A stretch of 64,000 nucleotides of DNA, from NCBI GenBank assembly GCA_029866125.1, contig JARWZZ010000007.1, positions 277,519 through 341,518 of the forward strand, in the 5' to 3' direction. Source of the DNA: Limnobacter sp. (GTDB lineage: Bacteria; Pseudomonadota; Gammaproteobacteria; Burkholderiales; Burkholderiaceae_B). This document shows, piece after piece, positions 1-8,297 of the stretch. The first letter of the stretch is position 1. The number at the start of each line of letters is the position of its first letter. The position numbers and the translations under genes are program-made. The notes beneath the pieces are model-generated. The model was not told where the DNA came from and did no database searches. It was given only the letters and a program-made list of their open reading frames with translations.

Positions 1-1092
1 TTGGTGCTGAATGCGTTCAGCCATTTTTTTGACCTCAACAATGCGGGGGTCAAGTAGGCGTTGGGCGTCTTCCCAGGCCAGTGGTAGGTCTTGACTTGAT
101 GGGTCCTGATCGAAGGTCAGTTGTTCAAATGCCTTGCCCAGTGGAATGGCGGCAAATCCCTTCCAGCCAGGGCCTGCATAGCCTTGGTAACCGGATGTGT
201 TTCTGATGCTAAATAAATAGATGTGTGGGCCAATGTGCAGCGTGTTCCAGGGTTTGTCAGAGTCAGTGGGAATGTGGAAGCCCTTGGGTACCGAGTTGGA
301 GTCACTGGAAAACACCACCTGTTGATTTTCGTCCAATACGCCGCAGACGTACCAGTTTTCGCCGCTGGCTTGGTTCAGAACCCGGCGGAATAGGGCGTTG
401 CTTTCTTCCTGTAAATTGAACACCAGCGCAATATACGCCACGGAGACGGCTTGTTGATCCAGTTTCCAGGCATAAAAAAGGGCTTCGTGGTCTTCCAAGT
501 GGGGCACCAACTTGCCGTAAATTTCGCAGTAAGCTGTTGAGTTGTTGATTTTCTGGGTGAGTTTGCTCAGCTGCAGGCCGCGTGGGTATTTGCCTTGCAG
601 GTCCATTAGGATTTGGCCTTGCTTGTCCAGCAACACCACATTTTCGTAAACTGAGTATTTGTCCACATAGGCTTTAAGCCGGGCCCGTAAAAGGTCAATC
701 TCCTTGGGGGCAGAGTCCAGCGCATTTTTCACATTCATGGTGGACAACGTATGATCAGTGCACAGAAAACCAATGTCCGCGGTGCGCTCAAACAGGTTTC
801 TCACCAAAATATCAATTGAGTTTTGCGCTTTGCTGCCCAATTCGTCTTGAACACGCTGAATGCATTGCTCAATCATGCAGCGGCCCAAGTCATTGGCCAG
901 CGTCTGAAATTGTTGGCGGGTGTCTGAAATATCGGTTCCAATTTCGGCCAGCTCACCCAGCAAGCTTAGGTTGTTCCAAGTGCTTTGCAGTTCTCTGAGT
1001 TCATCGGTCAGGTCTTCTAGGCAAGTCAGATTCCGGGCCAACTCGACTTGGTTGGCAGGAATTTCTAAGCCTCTGTATTTGCGCTGATTCAT
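1..1092 (-). CDS. Partial sensor/chemotaxis-like protein (C-terminus beyond the window)
   Basis: An open frame reads leftward from an ATG at 1092 without a stop to the window edge, giving the first 364 codons. No N-terminal membrane segment or signal peptide is visible, so the part seen looks cytoplasmic. Residues around 85-110 read ERTADIGFLCTDH, a stretch I associate with Cache-type sensory regions of Burkholderiales proteins that end in a CheW domain. A sensor-like region follows, with phrases such as VVLLDKQGQILMDLQGKYPRG and CGVLDENQQVVFSSD that resemble Cache/PAS beta strands. The expected CheW or signalling domain would lie outside the window, so the output function cannot be confirmed. 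It is transcribed away from sucA; the 376-bp gap between them holds the sucA leader. The gene is secure; the function is tentative. Confidence 0.6.
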   Translation of the reverse strand, partial: MNQRKYRGLEIPANQVELARNLTCLEDLTDELRELQSTWNNLSLLGELAEIGTDISDTRQQFQTLANDLGRCMIEQCIQRVQDELGSKAQNSIDILVRNLFERTADIGFLCTDHTLSTMNVKNALDSAPKEIDLLRARLKAYVDKYSVYENVVLLDKQGQILMDLQGKYPRGLQLSKLTQKINNSTAYCEIYGKLVPHLEDHEALFYAWKLDQQAVSVAYIALVFNLQEESNALFRRVLNQASGENWYVCGVLDENQQVVFSSDSNSVPKGFHIPTDSDKPWNTLHIGPHIYLFSIRNTSGYQGYAGPGWKGFAAIPLGKAFEQLTFDQDPSSQDLPLAWEDAQRLLDPRIVEVKKMAERIQHQ

Positions 1093-1237
1093 TGGATGGG
1101 ACCGTGTGACCTACTGGAAATCACATGATCCTTAAAAGCAGGGGCTATTAAATCCCCCAATGAGTGATGGCCATGCTTCAGGGGTGTAATCCATTTGGGT
1201 CTGCTAGTTCTTTTGAAACCACATTTTTGATTTACTT

Positions 1238-1268
1238 TTGAAAAGGCTATTAGGCAGAGGCCTCTAAT
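1238..1268 (+). promoter_or_regulatory. Possible sucA promoter
   Basis: TTGAAA at 1238-1243 and TCTAAT at 1263-1268 resemble -35 and -10 boxes but are 19 bp apart, longer than ideal. The spacer overlaps the 10-bp palindrome AGAGGCCTCT. A start just downstream would give a leader of about 190 nt that includes the whole structured element at 1315-1460. The rest of 1093-1310 shows nothing else I recognise. Confidence 0.3.
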
Positions 1269-1314
1269 CTGCTAACATGCGTGCATACTCTTAAAGCAGG
1301 TTTTGAATTTGCTT

Positions 1315-1460
1315 TTTGCTATCTGACTCAGGGCGAGGCCCACACGTCAGACGGGGAGTGAGGTATTAACCCACGTGTGTAGGGATTCGGTCCGAATAGC
1401 AAATGCTGCGGTCGAGTCCGAACCCCACATCTTGAACGAGAAACTCGGAGAAAGGTGAAG
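1315..1460 (+). ncRNA. sucA leader RNA (structured 5' UTR, candidate cis-regulator)
   Basis: The leader of sucA is visibly structured. TTTGCTAT (1315-1322) is complementary to ATAGCAAA (1396-1403), closing an 89-nt domain. Inside, CTGAC (1324-1328) pairs with GTCAG (1346-1350) around GGGC-GAG-GCCC (1331-1341). CACACGT (1341-1347) is also complementary to ACGTGTG (1373-1379), which would be a pseudoknot or an alternative pairing. ATTCG-GTC-CGAAT (1385-1397) can form another hairpin. TCCGA at 1391 and 1416 could pair with TCGGA next to the Shine-Dalgarno region (about 1445-1457), which suggests control of ribosome access. A conserved sucA RNA motif is known from the 5' UTRs of Burkholderiales sucA genes; position and lineage fit, but I assign it by context and not by a covariance search. 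Confidence 0.65.
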
Positions 1461-1468
1461 CGTAAATT

Positions 1469-4327
1469 ATGATGCGTTCTTTTCAATTGAACTCATACCT
1501 CTTTGGCGGCAATGCGCCGTATGTTGAAGGGTTGTATGAGGCTTATCTGGATAATCCAGCTTCTGTGCCAGAAAAATGGCGCGCCTATTTTGACCAAATG
1601 CAGCTTGTGCCGTCCACGCACGGTGTGCTCGACGAGCCCGATGTGGCCCACGCGCCAGTTGTAGAGTCGTTTGCTCAGCGTGCAAAGCGCGGCTTTATGG
1701 CCCCGCAAGTCCATTCTGCCGACCTCGAAGTGGCCAAAAAACAAGTGCATGTGCAATCCATCGTGGCGGCTTATCGCTATTTGGGTTCGCAGTATGCCAA
1801 CCTGGATCCGCTCAAGCGCCAAGAGCGTCCGCTGATTCCAGAACTTGACCCTGCAACTTATGGTTTGACCGAAGTGGACATGGACATCACGTTCTCTGCT
1901 TCCAACACCTATTTTGGTCAGGATCAAATGACTTTGCGCGAAATCGTGAAGTCTCTGCGTGACACCTATTGCCGCAATATCGGCTGGGAATACATGCACA
2001 TCAACGACCCGGCACAGCGCCGCTGGTTGCAAGAGCGTATTGAAACCAATACCGCTACTCCGAATTTCTCCGCTGATCAAAAAATCCGTATTTTGGACCG
2101 TTTAACTGCTGCTGAAGGTTTGGAACGTTACCTGCATACACGTTATGTAGGTCAAAAGCGTTTCTCACTGGAAGGTGGTGAGTCCTTTATCGCTTGTATC
2201 GATGAGTTGATTCAGCGTGCCGGTAAAGAAGGTGTTCAGGAAATCGTGATCGGCATGGCCCACCGTGGCCGCCTGAACGTGTTGGTGAATACCTTGGGCA
2301 AAAACCCAAGCCAGTTGTTTGAAGAGTTTGAAGGCAAGCATGCCGATGACTTGCCAGCGGGTGACGTGAAATACCACCAAGGCTTCTCGTCGGATGTAAC
2401 AACCCCCGGTGGCCCCGTCCACTTGTCCTTGGCTTTCAACCCATCACACCTTGAAATCGTCAACCCAGTGGTTGAAGGTTCTGTGAAAGCGCGTCAAGAG
2501 CGTCGTGGTGACAAAGAAGGCAAACAGGTTCTGCCAATTTTGGTACACGGCGATGCGGCCTTTGCAGGCCAGGGCGTTGTGATGGAAACCTTGAACCTTG
2601 TTAACACTCGTGGTTATGGTACCGGTGGTACTGTGCATGTGGTGATTAACAACCAGATTGGTTTTACAACCTCTGACCCACGCGATGCGCGCTCCACCTT
2701 GTACTGTACAGATGTGGTCAAGATGATTGAGGCGCCCGTGTTCCACGTGAATGCGGATGATCCTGAAGCGGTCATTTTCGCCACTCAGTTGGCCATGGAC
2801 TATCGCAAAGAGTTCAAGAAAGACGTGGTGCTTGACATCGTGTGTTTCCGTAAACTGGGCCACAACGAGCAAGACACACCTGCTGTAACCCAGCCCTTGA
2901 TGTACCGTAAAATTGGTCAGCACCCAGGCACACGTGCCTTGTATGCTGAGCGCTTGGTTGTTCAAAAAGTGGTTAAGCCTGAAGACCCAGACCACATGGT
3001 GGACGAGTTCCGCAAAGCCATGGACGAAGGCCGCCATGGTCGTAACGACCCCACACTGACCAACTACAAGAGCAAGTTTGCAGTGGATTGGTCACCCTAC
3101 TTGAACAAGAAGTGGACCGATGCGGCTGACACCTCAGTGCCAATCTCCGAAATTCGTCGATTGTCTGAGCGTTTAACCTCCATTCCCAGCGACTTTAAAT
3201 TGCATACGCTGGTACAAAAAGTGGTCAATGATCGCGCGTCCATGGGCCGTGGTGAGTTAGCGCTGGACTGGGGTATGGGTGAGCATCTGGCATTCGCCTC
3301 ACTGGTGAACTCTGGCTATGCTGTGCGTGTCACCGGTCAAGATTGCGGTCGCGGTACATTTACCCACCGTCATGCTGTGTTGCACCACCAAGGCCGTGAA
3401 AAGTGGGACGAAGGCACCTACATTCCTTTGCAAAACGTGTCCGACTCACAAGCTCCATTTGTTGTGATCGACTCCGTGTTGTCAGAAGAGGCTGTGCTGG
3501 GCTTTGAATACGGCTATTCCACGGCAGAACCCAATACCATGGTGGTTTGGGAAGCCCAGTTTGGTGACTTCGCCAACGGTGCTCAGGTGGTGATTGACCA
3601 GTTCATTTCCTCCGGTGAAGTGAAGTGGGGCCGCGCTTCTGGCTTGGTGATGATGTTGCCGCACGGCTACGAAGGCCAAGGTCCAGAGCACTCTTCCGCT
3701 CGAATCGAACGATTCCTGCAGCTGTGTGCAGACAACAACATTCAGGTGTGCCAGCCCACAACGCCGGCCCAGATTTTCCACCTGTTGCGTCGCCAGATGA
3801 TCCGTCTGTTCCGCAAGCCATTGGTGATTTTCACACCCAAGTCATTGTTGCGTCACAAAGAAGCCATTTCGACTTTGCAAGACTTGTCCAAAGGCCAGTT
3901 CCAGACTGTGATCGGTGATCGCGGTGATTTGGATGCTGACAAGGTCAAGCGCGTGGTGTTGTGTTCAGGTCGGGTTTATTACGACTTGGTTGCAGCCCGT
4001 CGCGAACGCAAAGAGACCGATACGGCAATTATGCGCGTGGAACAATTGTATCCATTCCCACACAAGTCGCTCAGCGCCGAACTCAAGAAGTTCCCGAAAG
4101 TGACGGAAGTGGTTTGGTGTCAAGACGAACCGCAGAACCAAGGCCCTTGGTTCCAGATTCAGCACAACATCCTTGAGAACATGGCCGATGGTCAGAAGCT
4201 TGGGTATGCCGGTCGTCCTGCATCTGCTTCACCTGCCGTTGGCTATTACGCCAAGCACGTGGAACAACAGAAGCAGATGATTGACGCTGCGTTTGGCAAG
4301 CTGAAAGGCTTTGTGATCACAAAATAA
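1469..4327 (+). CDS. sucA: 2-oxoglutarate dehydrogenase E1 component
   Basis: Thiamine-diphosphate-dependent E1 subunit of the 2-oxoglutarate dehydrogenase complex; it decarboxylates 2-oxoglutarate and passes the succinyl group to the lipoyl arm of SucB in the TCA cycle. At 952 residues it has the family's usual length. The N-terminus carries the SucB-binding-type sequence (NSYLFGGNAPYVEGLYEAY). Typical core motifs are IGMAHRGRLNVL, HGDAAFAGQG, INNQIGFTTSDP with CTDVVKM, and, in the C-terminal half, GQDCGRGTFTHRH and HGYEGQGPEHSSAR. Two adjacent ATG codons (1469, 1472) are possible starts, preceded by an A/G-rich GGAGAAAGGTG. It is first of a tight sucA-sucB-lpd operon, with 30 bp to sucB, and lies behind the structured leader RNA, which probably regulates it. 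Confidence 0.98.
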   Translation: MMRSFQLNSYLFGGNAPYVEGLYEAYLDNPASVPEKWRAYFDQMQLVPSTHGVLDEPDVAHAPVVESFAQRAKRGFMAPQVHSADLEVAKKQVHVQSIVAAYRYLGSQYANLDPLKRQERPLIPELDPATYGLTEVDMDITFSASNTYFGQDQMTLREIVKSLRDTYCRNIGWEYMHINDPAQRRWLQERIETNTATPNFSADQKIRILDRLTAAEGLERYLHTRYVGQKRFSLEGGESFIACIDELIQRAGKEGVQEIVIGMAHRGRLNVLVNTLGKNPSQLFEEFEGKHADDLPAGDVKYHQGFSSDVTTPGGPVHLSLAFNPSHLEIVNPVVEGSVKARQERRGDKEGKQVLPILVHGDAAFAGQGVVMETLNLVNTRGYGTGGTVHVVINNQIGFTTSDPRDARSTLYCTDVVKMIEAPVFHVNADDPEAVIFATQLAMDYRKEFKKDVVLDIVCFRKLGHNEQDTPAVTQPLMYRKIGQHPGTRALYAERLVVQKVVKPEDPDHMVDEFRKAMDEGRHGRNDPTLTNYKSKFAVDWSPYLNKKWTDAADTSVPISEIRRLSERLTSIPSDFKLHTLVQKVVNDRASMGRGELALDWGMGEHLAFASLVNSGYAVRVTGQDCGRGTFTHRHAVLHHQGREKWDEGTYIPLQNVSDSQAPFVVIDSVLSEEAVLGFEYGYSTAEPNTMVVWEAQFGDFANGAQVVIDQFISSGEVKWGRASGLVMMLPHGYEGQGPEHSSARIERFLQLCADNNIQVCQPTTPAQIFHLLRRQMIRLFRKPLVIFTPKSLLRHKEAISTLQDLSKGQFQTVIGDRGDLDADKVKRVVLCSGRVYYDLVAARRERKETDTAIMRVEQLYPFPHKSLSAELKKFPKVTEVVWCQDEPQNQGPWFQIQHNILENMADGQKLGYAGRPASASPAVGYYAKHVEQQKQMIDAAFGKLKGFVITK

Positions 4328-4357
4328 TGACATCGAAGAACACGAAAGGATAATTCC

Positions 4358-5638
4358 ATGGCAATCGTAGAAGTGGTTGTTCCACAACTCTCAGAATCTG
4401 TTGCAGAAGCAACAATGTTGAATTGGACCAAAAAAGTAGGTGACTCCGTCAAACGTGACGAAAACCTGATCGACATCGAAACCGACAAGGTTGTGCTGGA
4501 AGTTCCAGCACCTGCTGCCGGTGTGATTGTTGAAATTTTGGTAGGTGATGGCGGCACAGTGGTGACTGGTCAGCTGTTGGCGCGTATTGACACTGAAGCA
4601 ACAGCCTCAGCGGGTGCGCCCGCAGCTGCTGCGGCCCCAGCGGTGGCAGCTCCTGCTGTTGCTGTGGCGCCTGCCCCGGTGGTTGCTGCACCCGCAGTGG
4701 CCTCTTCAGGTGCAGTGGCTATGCCGTCTGCCGGCAAAATGATGGCTGAAAACAACCTGAGCGCAGGCCAAGTGGCCGGCACAGGCAAAGACGGCCGCAT
4801 TACCAAAGGTGATGTAATCAACACCCTGAGCAAACCAGCAGCGCCAGTTGCTGCTGCAGCGCCAGTGCAAGCTGCAAAGCCTGTGTCTTACCTGCCAGAA
4901 GTGAAAGCACCTTTGGATGCTTCTTCATTGCTGGAAGGTCGCCCTGAGCAGCGCGTACCCATGAGCCGCTTGCGCGCTCGTGTGGCTGAGCGTTTGGTGC
5001 AGTCCCAGCAAACCAACGCCATCCTGACCACGTTCAATGAAGTGAACATGAAGCCAGTGATGGACTTGCGCAACAAGTACAAAGACAAGTTCGAAAAAGA
5101 GCACGGCGCCAAGCTGGGCTTCATGGGCTTCTTCGTGAAGGCGGCTGTTGCTGCTTTGAAAAAGTACCCCGTTTTGAACGCGTCTGTGGATGGCAATGAC
5201 ATTGTTTACCACGGTTACTTCGACATCGGTATTGCTGTGGGTTCACCACGCGGTTTGGTGGTGCCTATCATCCGCAATGCGGACCAGATGAGCATTGCCG
5301 ACATTGAAATGAAAATTTCCGAGTACGGTCAAAAAGCCAAAGACGGTAAGTTGTCTTTGGACGAGTTGACTGGCGGTACCTTCTCCATCTCCAACGGTGG
5401 TGTGTTTGGTTCCATGTTGTCCACTCCGATTATCAACCCGCCTCAAGCCGCAATTTTGGGTATCCATGCCACGAAAGACCGTGCTGTGGTTGAGAACGGC
5501 GAGATCGTCATCCGCCCAATGAACTACTTGGCCATGTCCTATGACCACCGTATCATTGACGGACGCGAAGCCGTGTTGGGCTTGGTTGCCATGAAAGAAG
5601 CTCTGGAAGATCCAGCCCGCTTGTTGCTGGACCTGTAA
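4358..5638 (+). CDS. sucB: Dihydrolipoamide succinyltransferase (2-oxoglutarate dehydrogenase E2)
   Basis: E2 core of the 2-oxoglutarate dehydrogenase complex; it transfers succinyl from the lipoyl group to CoA. Domains in order: an N-terminal lipoyl domain (residues 1-76) with the lipoylated lysine in ETDKVVLEV at K44; an Ala/Pro/Val-rich flexible linker (about 80-120); a peripheral E3/E1-binding domain (about 122-162, [28 protein letters not shown]); a second Ala-rich linker; and the catalytic domain to residue 426, ending with the acyltransferase motif [13 protein letters not shown], whose His and Asp are catalytic. The start ATG has an AAAGGATAATTCC Shine-Dalgarno region. lpd follows after 12 bp, so the three subunits are co-transcribed. 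Confidence 0.98.
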   Translation: MAIVEVVVPQLSESVAEATMLNWTKKVGDSVKRDENLIDIETDKVVLEVPAPAAGVIVEILVGDGGTVVTGQLLARIDTEATASAGAPAAAAAPAVAAPAVAVAPAPVVAAPAVASSGAVAMPSAGKMMAENNLSAGQVAGTGKDGRITKGDVINTLSKPAAPVAAAAPVQAAKPVSYLPEVKAPLDASSLLEGRPEQRVPMSRLRARVAERLVQSQQTNAILTTFNEVNMKPVMDLRNKYKDKFEKEHGAKLGFMGFFVKAAVAALKKYPVLNASVDGNDIVYHGYFDIGIAVGSPRGLVVPIIRNADQMSIADIEMKISEYGQKAKDGKLSLDELTGGTFSISNGGVFGSMLSTPIINPPQAAILGIHATKDRAVVENGEIVIRPMNYLAMSYDHRIIDGREAVLGLVAMKEALEDPARLLLDL

Positions 5639-5650
5639 GGAGTTATTGCC

Positions 5651-7087
5651 ATGAGCAAACAATTTGATGTGGTTGTGATTGGCGCTGGCCCCGGTGGATA
5701 CATCGCGGCCATCCGCGCTGGTCAACTGGGTTTAAGCGTCGCTTGCGTCGAAGGCGAGGCCTATGACGACCCAAAAGGTGAACCACGCTTGGGCGGTACC
5801 TGCCTGAATGTGGGGTGCATTCCGTCCAAAGCATTGTTGGCGTCTTCTGAAGAGTTTGAGAAGATTGTTCACCATGCCGAAGACCACGGCATTACTGTAA
5901 GCGGTGCCAAAATTGACGTGGCCAAAATGGTCAAGCGCAAGGATGACATCGTCGGCAAAATGACTGGCGGTATTCAGTACCTCTTCAAAAAGAACAAGGT
6001 GACTTTGGTCAAAGGCTTTGGAAGTTTGTCAGGCAAGGTGGATGGCGGTTTTGAAGTCACCGTGAAAGGCAAGGCAGGCGAAGAAAAGGTGGTGGGTAAA
6101 AACATCATCATCGCCACGGGCTCCAAGGCGCGTCATTTACCAGGCATTCCTGTTGACAACGACACAATCTGCGACAACGAAGGTGCTTTGAAATTTGGTG
6201 CGGTACCCAAGAAATTGGGCGTGATTGGTGCCGGTGTGATTGGTCTGGAATTGGGTTCTGTATGGCGCCGTTTGGGTGCTGAAGTGACAGTGCTTGAAGC
6301 CATGCCCACCTTTTTGGCTGCTGCCGACGAAGGTGTTGCCAAGGAAATGCAAAAGATCTTCACGCAACAGGGTTTGAAGATGCACATGGGCGTGAACATT
6401 GGTGAGGTTAAAGCCACCAAGAAGTCCGTCACTGTGAACTACACTGACGCAGAAGGCAAAGAGCAAAAGTTGGCTTGCGACAAACTGATTGTTTCAGTTG
6501 GACGCGTGCCTTACACAGCGGGTTTGAATTTGGAAGCGGTTGGCCTAAAAACCAATGAGCGTGGCCAGATTGATGTGGATGCACACTGCCAGACTTTGGT
6601 GTCAGGCATTTACGCCATTGGTGACGTCATTCGCGGTCCTATGTTGGCTCACAAGGCTGAAGAAGAGGGCGTGATGGTGTCAGAAATCATCGCGGGTCAA
6701 GCTGGCCATTGCAATTACGACACAGTGCCTTGGGTTATCTACACTTCTCCTGAAGTGGCTTGGGTGGGTAAAACTGAGCAACAATTGAAGGCTGAAGGTC
6801 GTGCTTACAAAGCAGGTCAATTCCCGTTCATGGCCAATGGTCGCGCTTTGGGTCAAAACGATTCACAAGGTTTTGTGAAGGTATTGGCTGACAAAGTTAC
6901 CGACGAGGTGCTGGGTGTTCACATCATCAACTCACATGCATCGGATTTGATTGCCGAAGCGGTGATGGCGATGGAATTCAAAGCCTCATCTGAAGACATC
7001 GGCCGAATTTGCCACGCACACCCCAGCTTGTCTGAGGTTGTGAAGGAAGCTGCACTGGCTTGTGACAAACGTCAGTTGAATATGTAA
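5651..7087 (+). CDS. lpdA: Dihydrolipoyl dehydrogenase (E3)
   Basis: FAD-dependent pyridine nucleotide-disulfide oxidoreductase that reoxidises dihydrolipoamide, here in the 2-oxoglutarate dehydrogenase operon. The 478-residue length is standard. The N-terminal FAD motif is [10 protein letters not shown]; the redox-active pair is C51/C56 in [13 protein letters not shown]. The second dinucleotide fold reads [17 protein letters not shown]. The [19 protein letters not shown] motif binds FAD, and the C-terminal dimer interface carries the His-Glu pair in [16 protein letters not shown] separate E3 for pyruvate dehydrogenase may exist elsewhere in the genome; whether this one is shared cannot be told here. 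Confidence 0.97.
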   Translation: MSKQFDVVVIGAGPGGYIAAIRAGQLGLSVACVEGEAYDDPKGEPRLGGTCLNVGCIPSKALLASSEEFEKIVHHAEDHGITVSGAKIDVAKMVKRKDDIVGKMTGGIQYLFKKNKVTLVKGFGSLSGKVDGGFEVTVKGKAGEEKVVGKNIIIATGSKARHLPGIPVDNDTICDNEGALKFGAVPKKLGVIGAGVIGLELGSVWRRLGAEVTVLEAMPTFLAAADEGVAKEMQKIFTQQGLKMHMGVNIGEVKATKKSVTVNYTDAEGKEQKLACDKLIVSVGRVPYTAGLNLEAVGLKTNERGQIDVDAHCQTLVSGIYAIGDVIRGPMLAHKAEEEGVMVSEIIAGQAGHCNYDTVPWVIYTSPEVAWVGKTEQQLKAEGRAYKAGQFPFMANGRALGQNDSQGFVKVLADKVTDEVLGVHIINSHASDLIAEAVMAMEFKASSEDIGRICHAHPSLSEVVKEAALACDKRQLNM

Positions 7088-7123
7088 TTCACTGTGTTTT
7101 GAGTTTTTTTGTAAAGTAATCAG

Positions 7124-7166
7124 AACAGGCTGATTGGCTGTACCGCCCTTCGGCCTGTTTCCTTTT
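7124..7166 (+). terminator. Possible terminator after lpd
   Basis: AACAGGC (7124-7130) is complementary to GCCTGTT (7153-7159), with a 22-nt loop that can pair further (GGC/GCC), followed by TCCTTTT. The U-tract is imperfect, so this is a weak candidate; zapE starts 34 bp later. Confidence 0.35.
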
Positions 7167-7199
7167 GAATCCATGCCGAATACATGAATTGAATCTATC

Positions 7200-8291
7200 G
7201 TGAATGTTCAAGAATATTACGTTCAAACGCTGAAAGAGCGTGGCTTTAAGACGGATGCGGCACAGCAGGCAGCTGTGGATCGCATGGAAGTTTTTTACGA
7301 AGAATTTGTGGAGTTCAAGAAGGCTCGAAGCAACCTGCTGATGAGTTTCTTGTCCCGCCCAGCCGTGCCCAAAGGCTTGTACCTGTGGGGTGGAGTGGGG
7401 CGTGGAAAAAGCTTCTTGATGGACTGCTTTTACAATGCTGTGCCGGTCAAGCGCAAAGTGCGCATTCACTTTCATGAATTCATGCGGGGTGTGCATGCGG
7501 AACTGGCTGAACTAAGCGGTATCAAAGACCCACTGGATGAGGTGGCAAACCGAATTGCAAAGCGGTACCGTTTGATTTGTTTTGATGAATTCCATGTGTC
7601 GGACATTGCTGACGCCATGATTCTTTACCGTTTGCTGGAAGGCTTGTTCGCCAATGGAGTTACCTTCTTGATGACTTCCAATTACAAGCCCGATCATTTG
7701 TACCCAGACGGTTTGCATCGCGACCGTTTGTTGCCAGCCATCGCATTGATGAACAAGAATTTGGATGTGATCAATGTGGATGTGGGCGTGGACTACCGCC
7801 GCCGCACGCTGGAGCAATTGAACACCTATTTGATTCCTTTATCGGCTGAAAACGATGCCACGCTGAAGAAGGATTTTGAGAAGCTGGCCGAAGTGGCAGA
7901 CGAAGAGCCTGTTTTACGCATTGAATCGCGGGAGATACGGACTGTTCGCAGAGCGGGTAGTGTGGTGTGGTTTGATTTTCCCTCGCTGTGCGGCGGGCCA
8001 CGTTCGCAAAATGATTATTTGGAAATTGCCAACCAGTTTCAATCTGTCATTTTGTCGGGCGTACCCAAAATGGGCGCAGGCATGGCGTCTGAGGCACGCA
8101 GGTTCACTTGGTTAATTGATGTGTTTTACGATCACAAGGTGAAGCTGATTATGTCAGCCGAGGTTCAGCCTGAAGAGTTGTACACGGAAGGCGCAATGGC
8201 TCACGAGTTTTTTAGAACCGTGAGCCGTATCGTCGAGATGCAATCCAAGGAGTACCTAGATACCCCCAAGCGGAATGCGGTGAAGTTGTAA
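7200..8291 (+). CDS. zapE: Cell division protein ZapE (AFG1-like ATPase)
   Basis: AFG1/LACE1-type P-loop ATPase. In Escherichia coli the family member ZapE binds the Z-ring during constriction. The start is a GTG, giving NVQEYYVQTL. Walker A is GGVGRGKS at residues 64-71, followed by FLMDCFY; Walker B is LICFDEFHVSD (D129, E130). The family signatures RIHFHEFMRGVH, MTSNYKPDHLYPDGLHRDRLLP and VDYRRRTLEQLNTYLIP are all present. Length 363 is normal. Its 3' end faces tex, with only 6 bp between the stop codons. It sits directly after the sucAB-lpd operon, an order I have seen in other Burkholderiales. Confidence 0.95.
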   Translation: MNVQEYYVQTLKERGFKTDAAQQAAVDRMEVFYEEFVEFKKARSNLLMSFLSRPAVPKGLYLWGGVGRGKSFLMDCFYNAVPVKRKVRIHFHEFMRGVHAELAELSGIKDPLDEVANRIAKRYRLICFDEFHVSDIADAMILYRLLEGLFANGVTFLMTSNYKPDHLYPDGLHRDRLLPAIALMNKNLDVINVDVGVDYRRRTLEQLNTYLIPLSAENDATLKKDFEKLAEVADEEPVLRIESREIRTVRRAGSVVWFDFPSLCGGPRSQNDYLEIANQFQSVILSGVPKMGAGMASEARRFTWLIDVFYDHKVKLIMSAEVQPEELYTEGAMAHEFFRTVSRIVEMQSKEYLDTPKRNAVKL

Positions 8292-8297
8292 GAGCTG

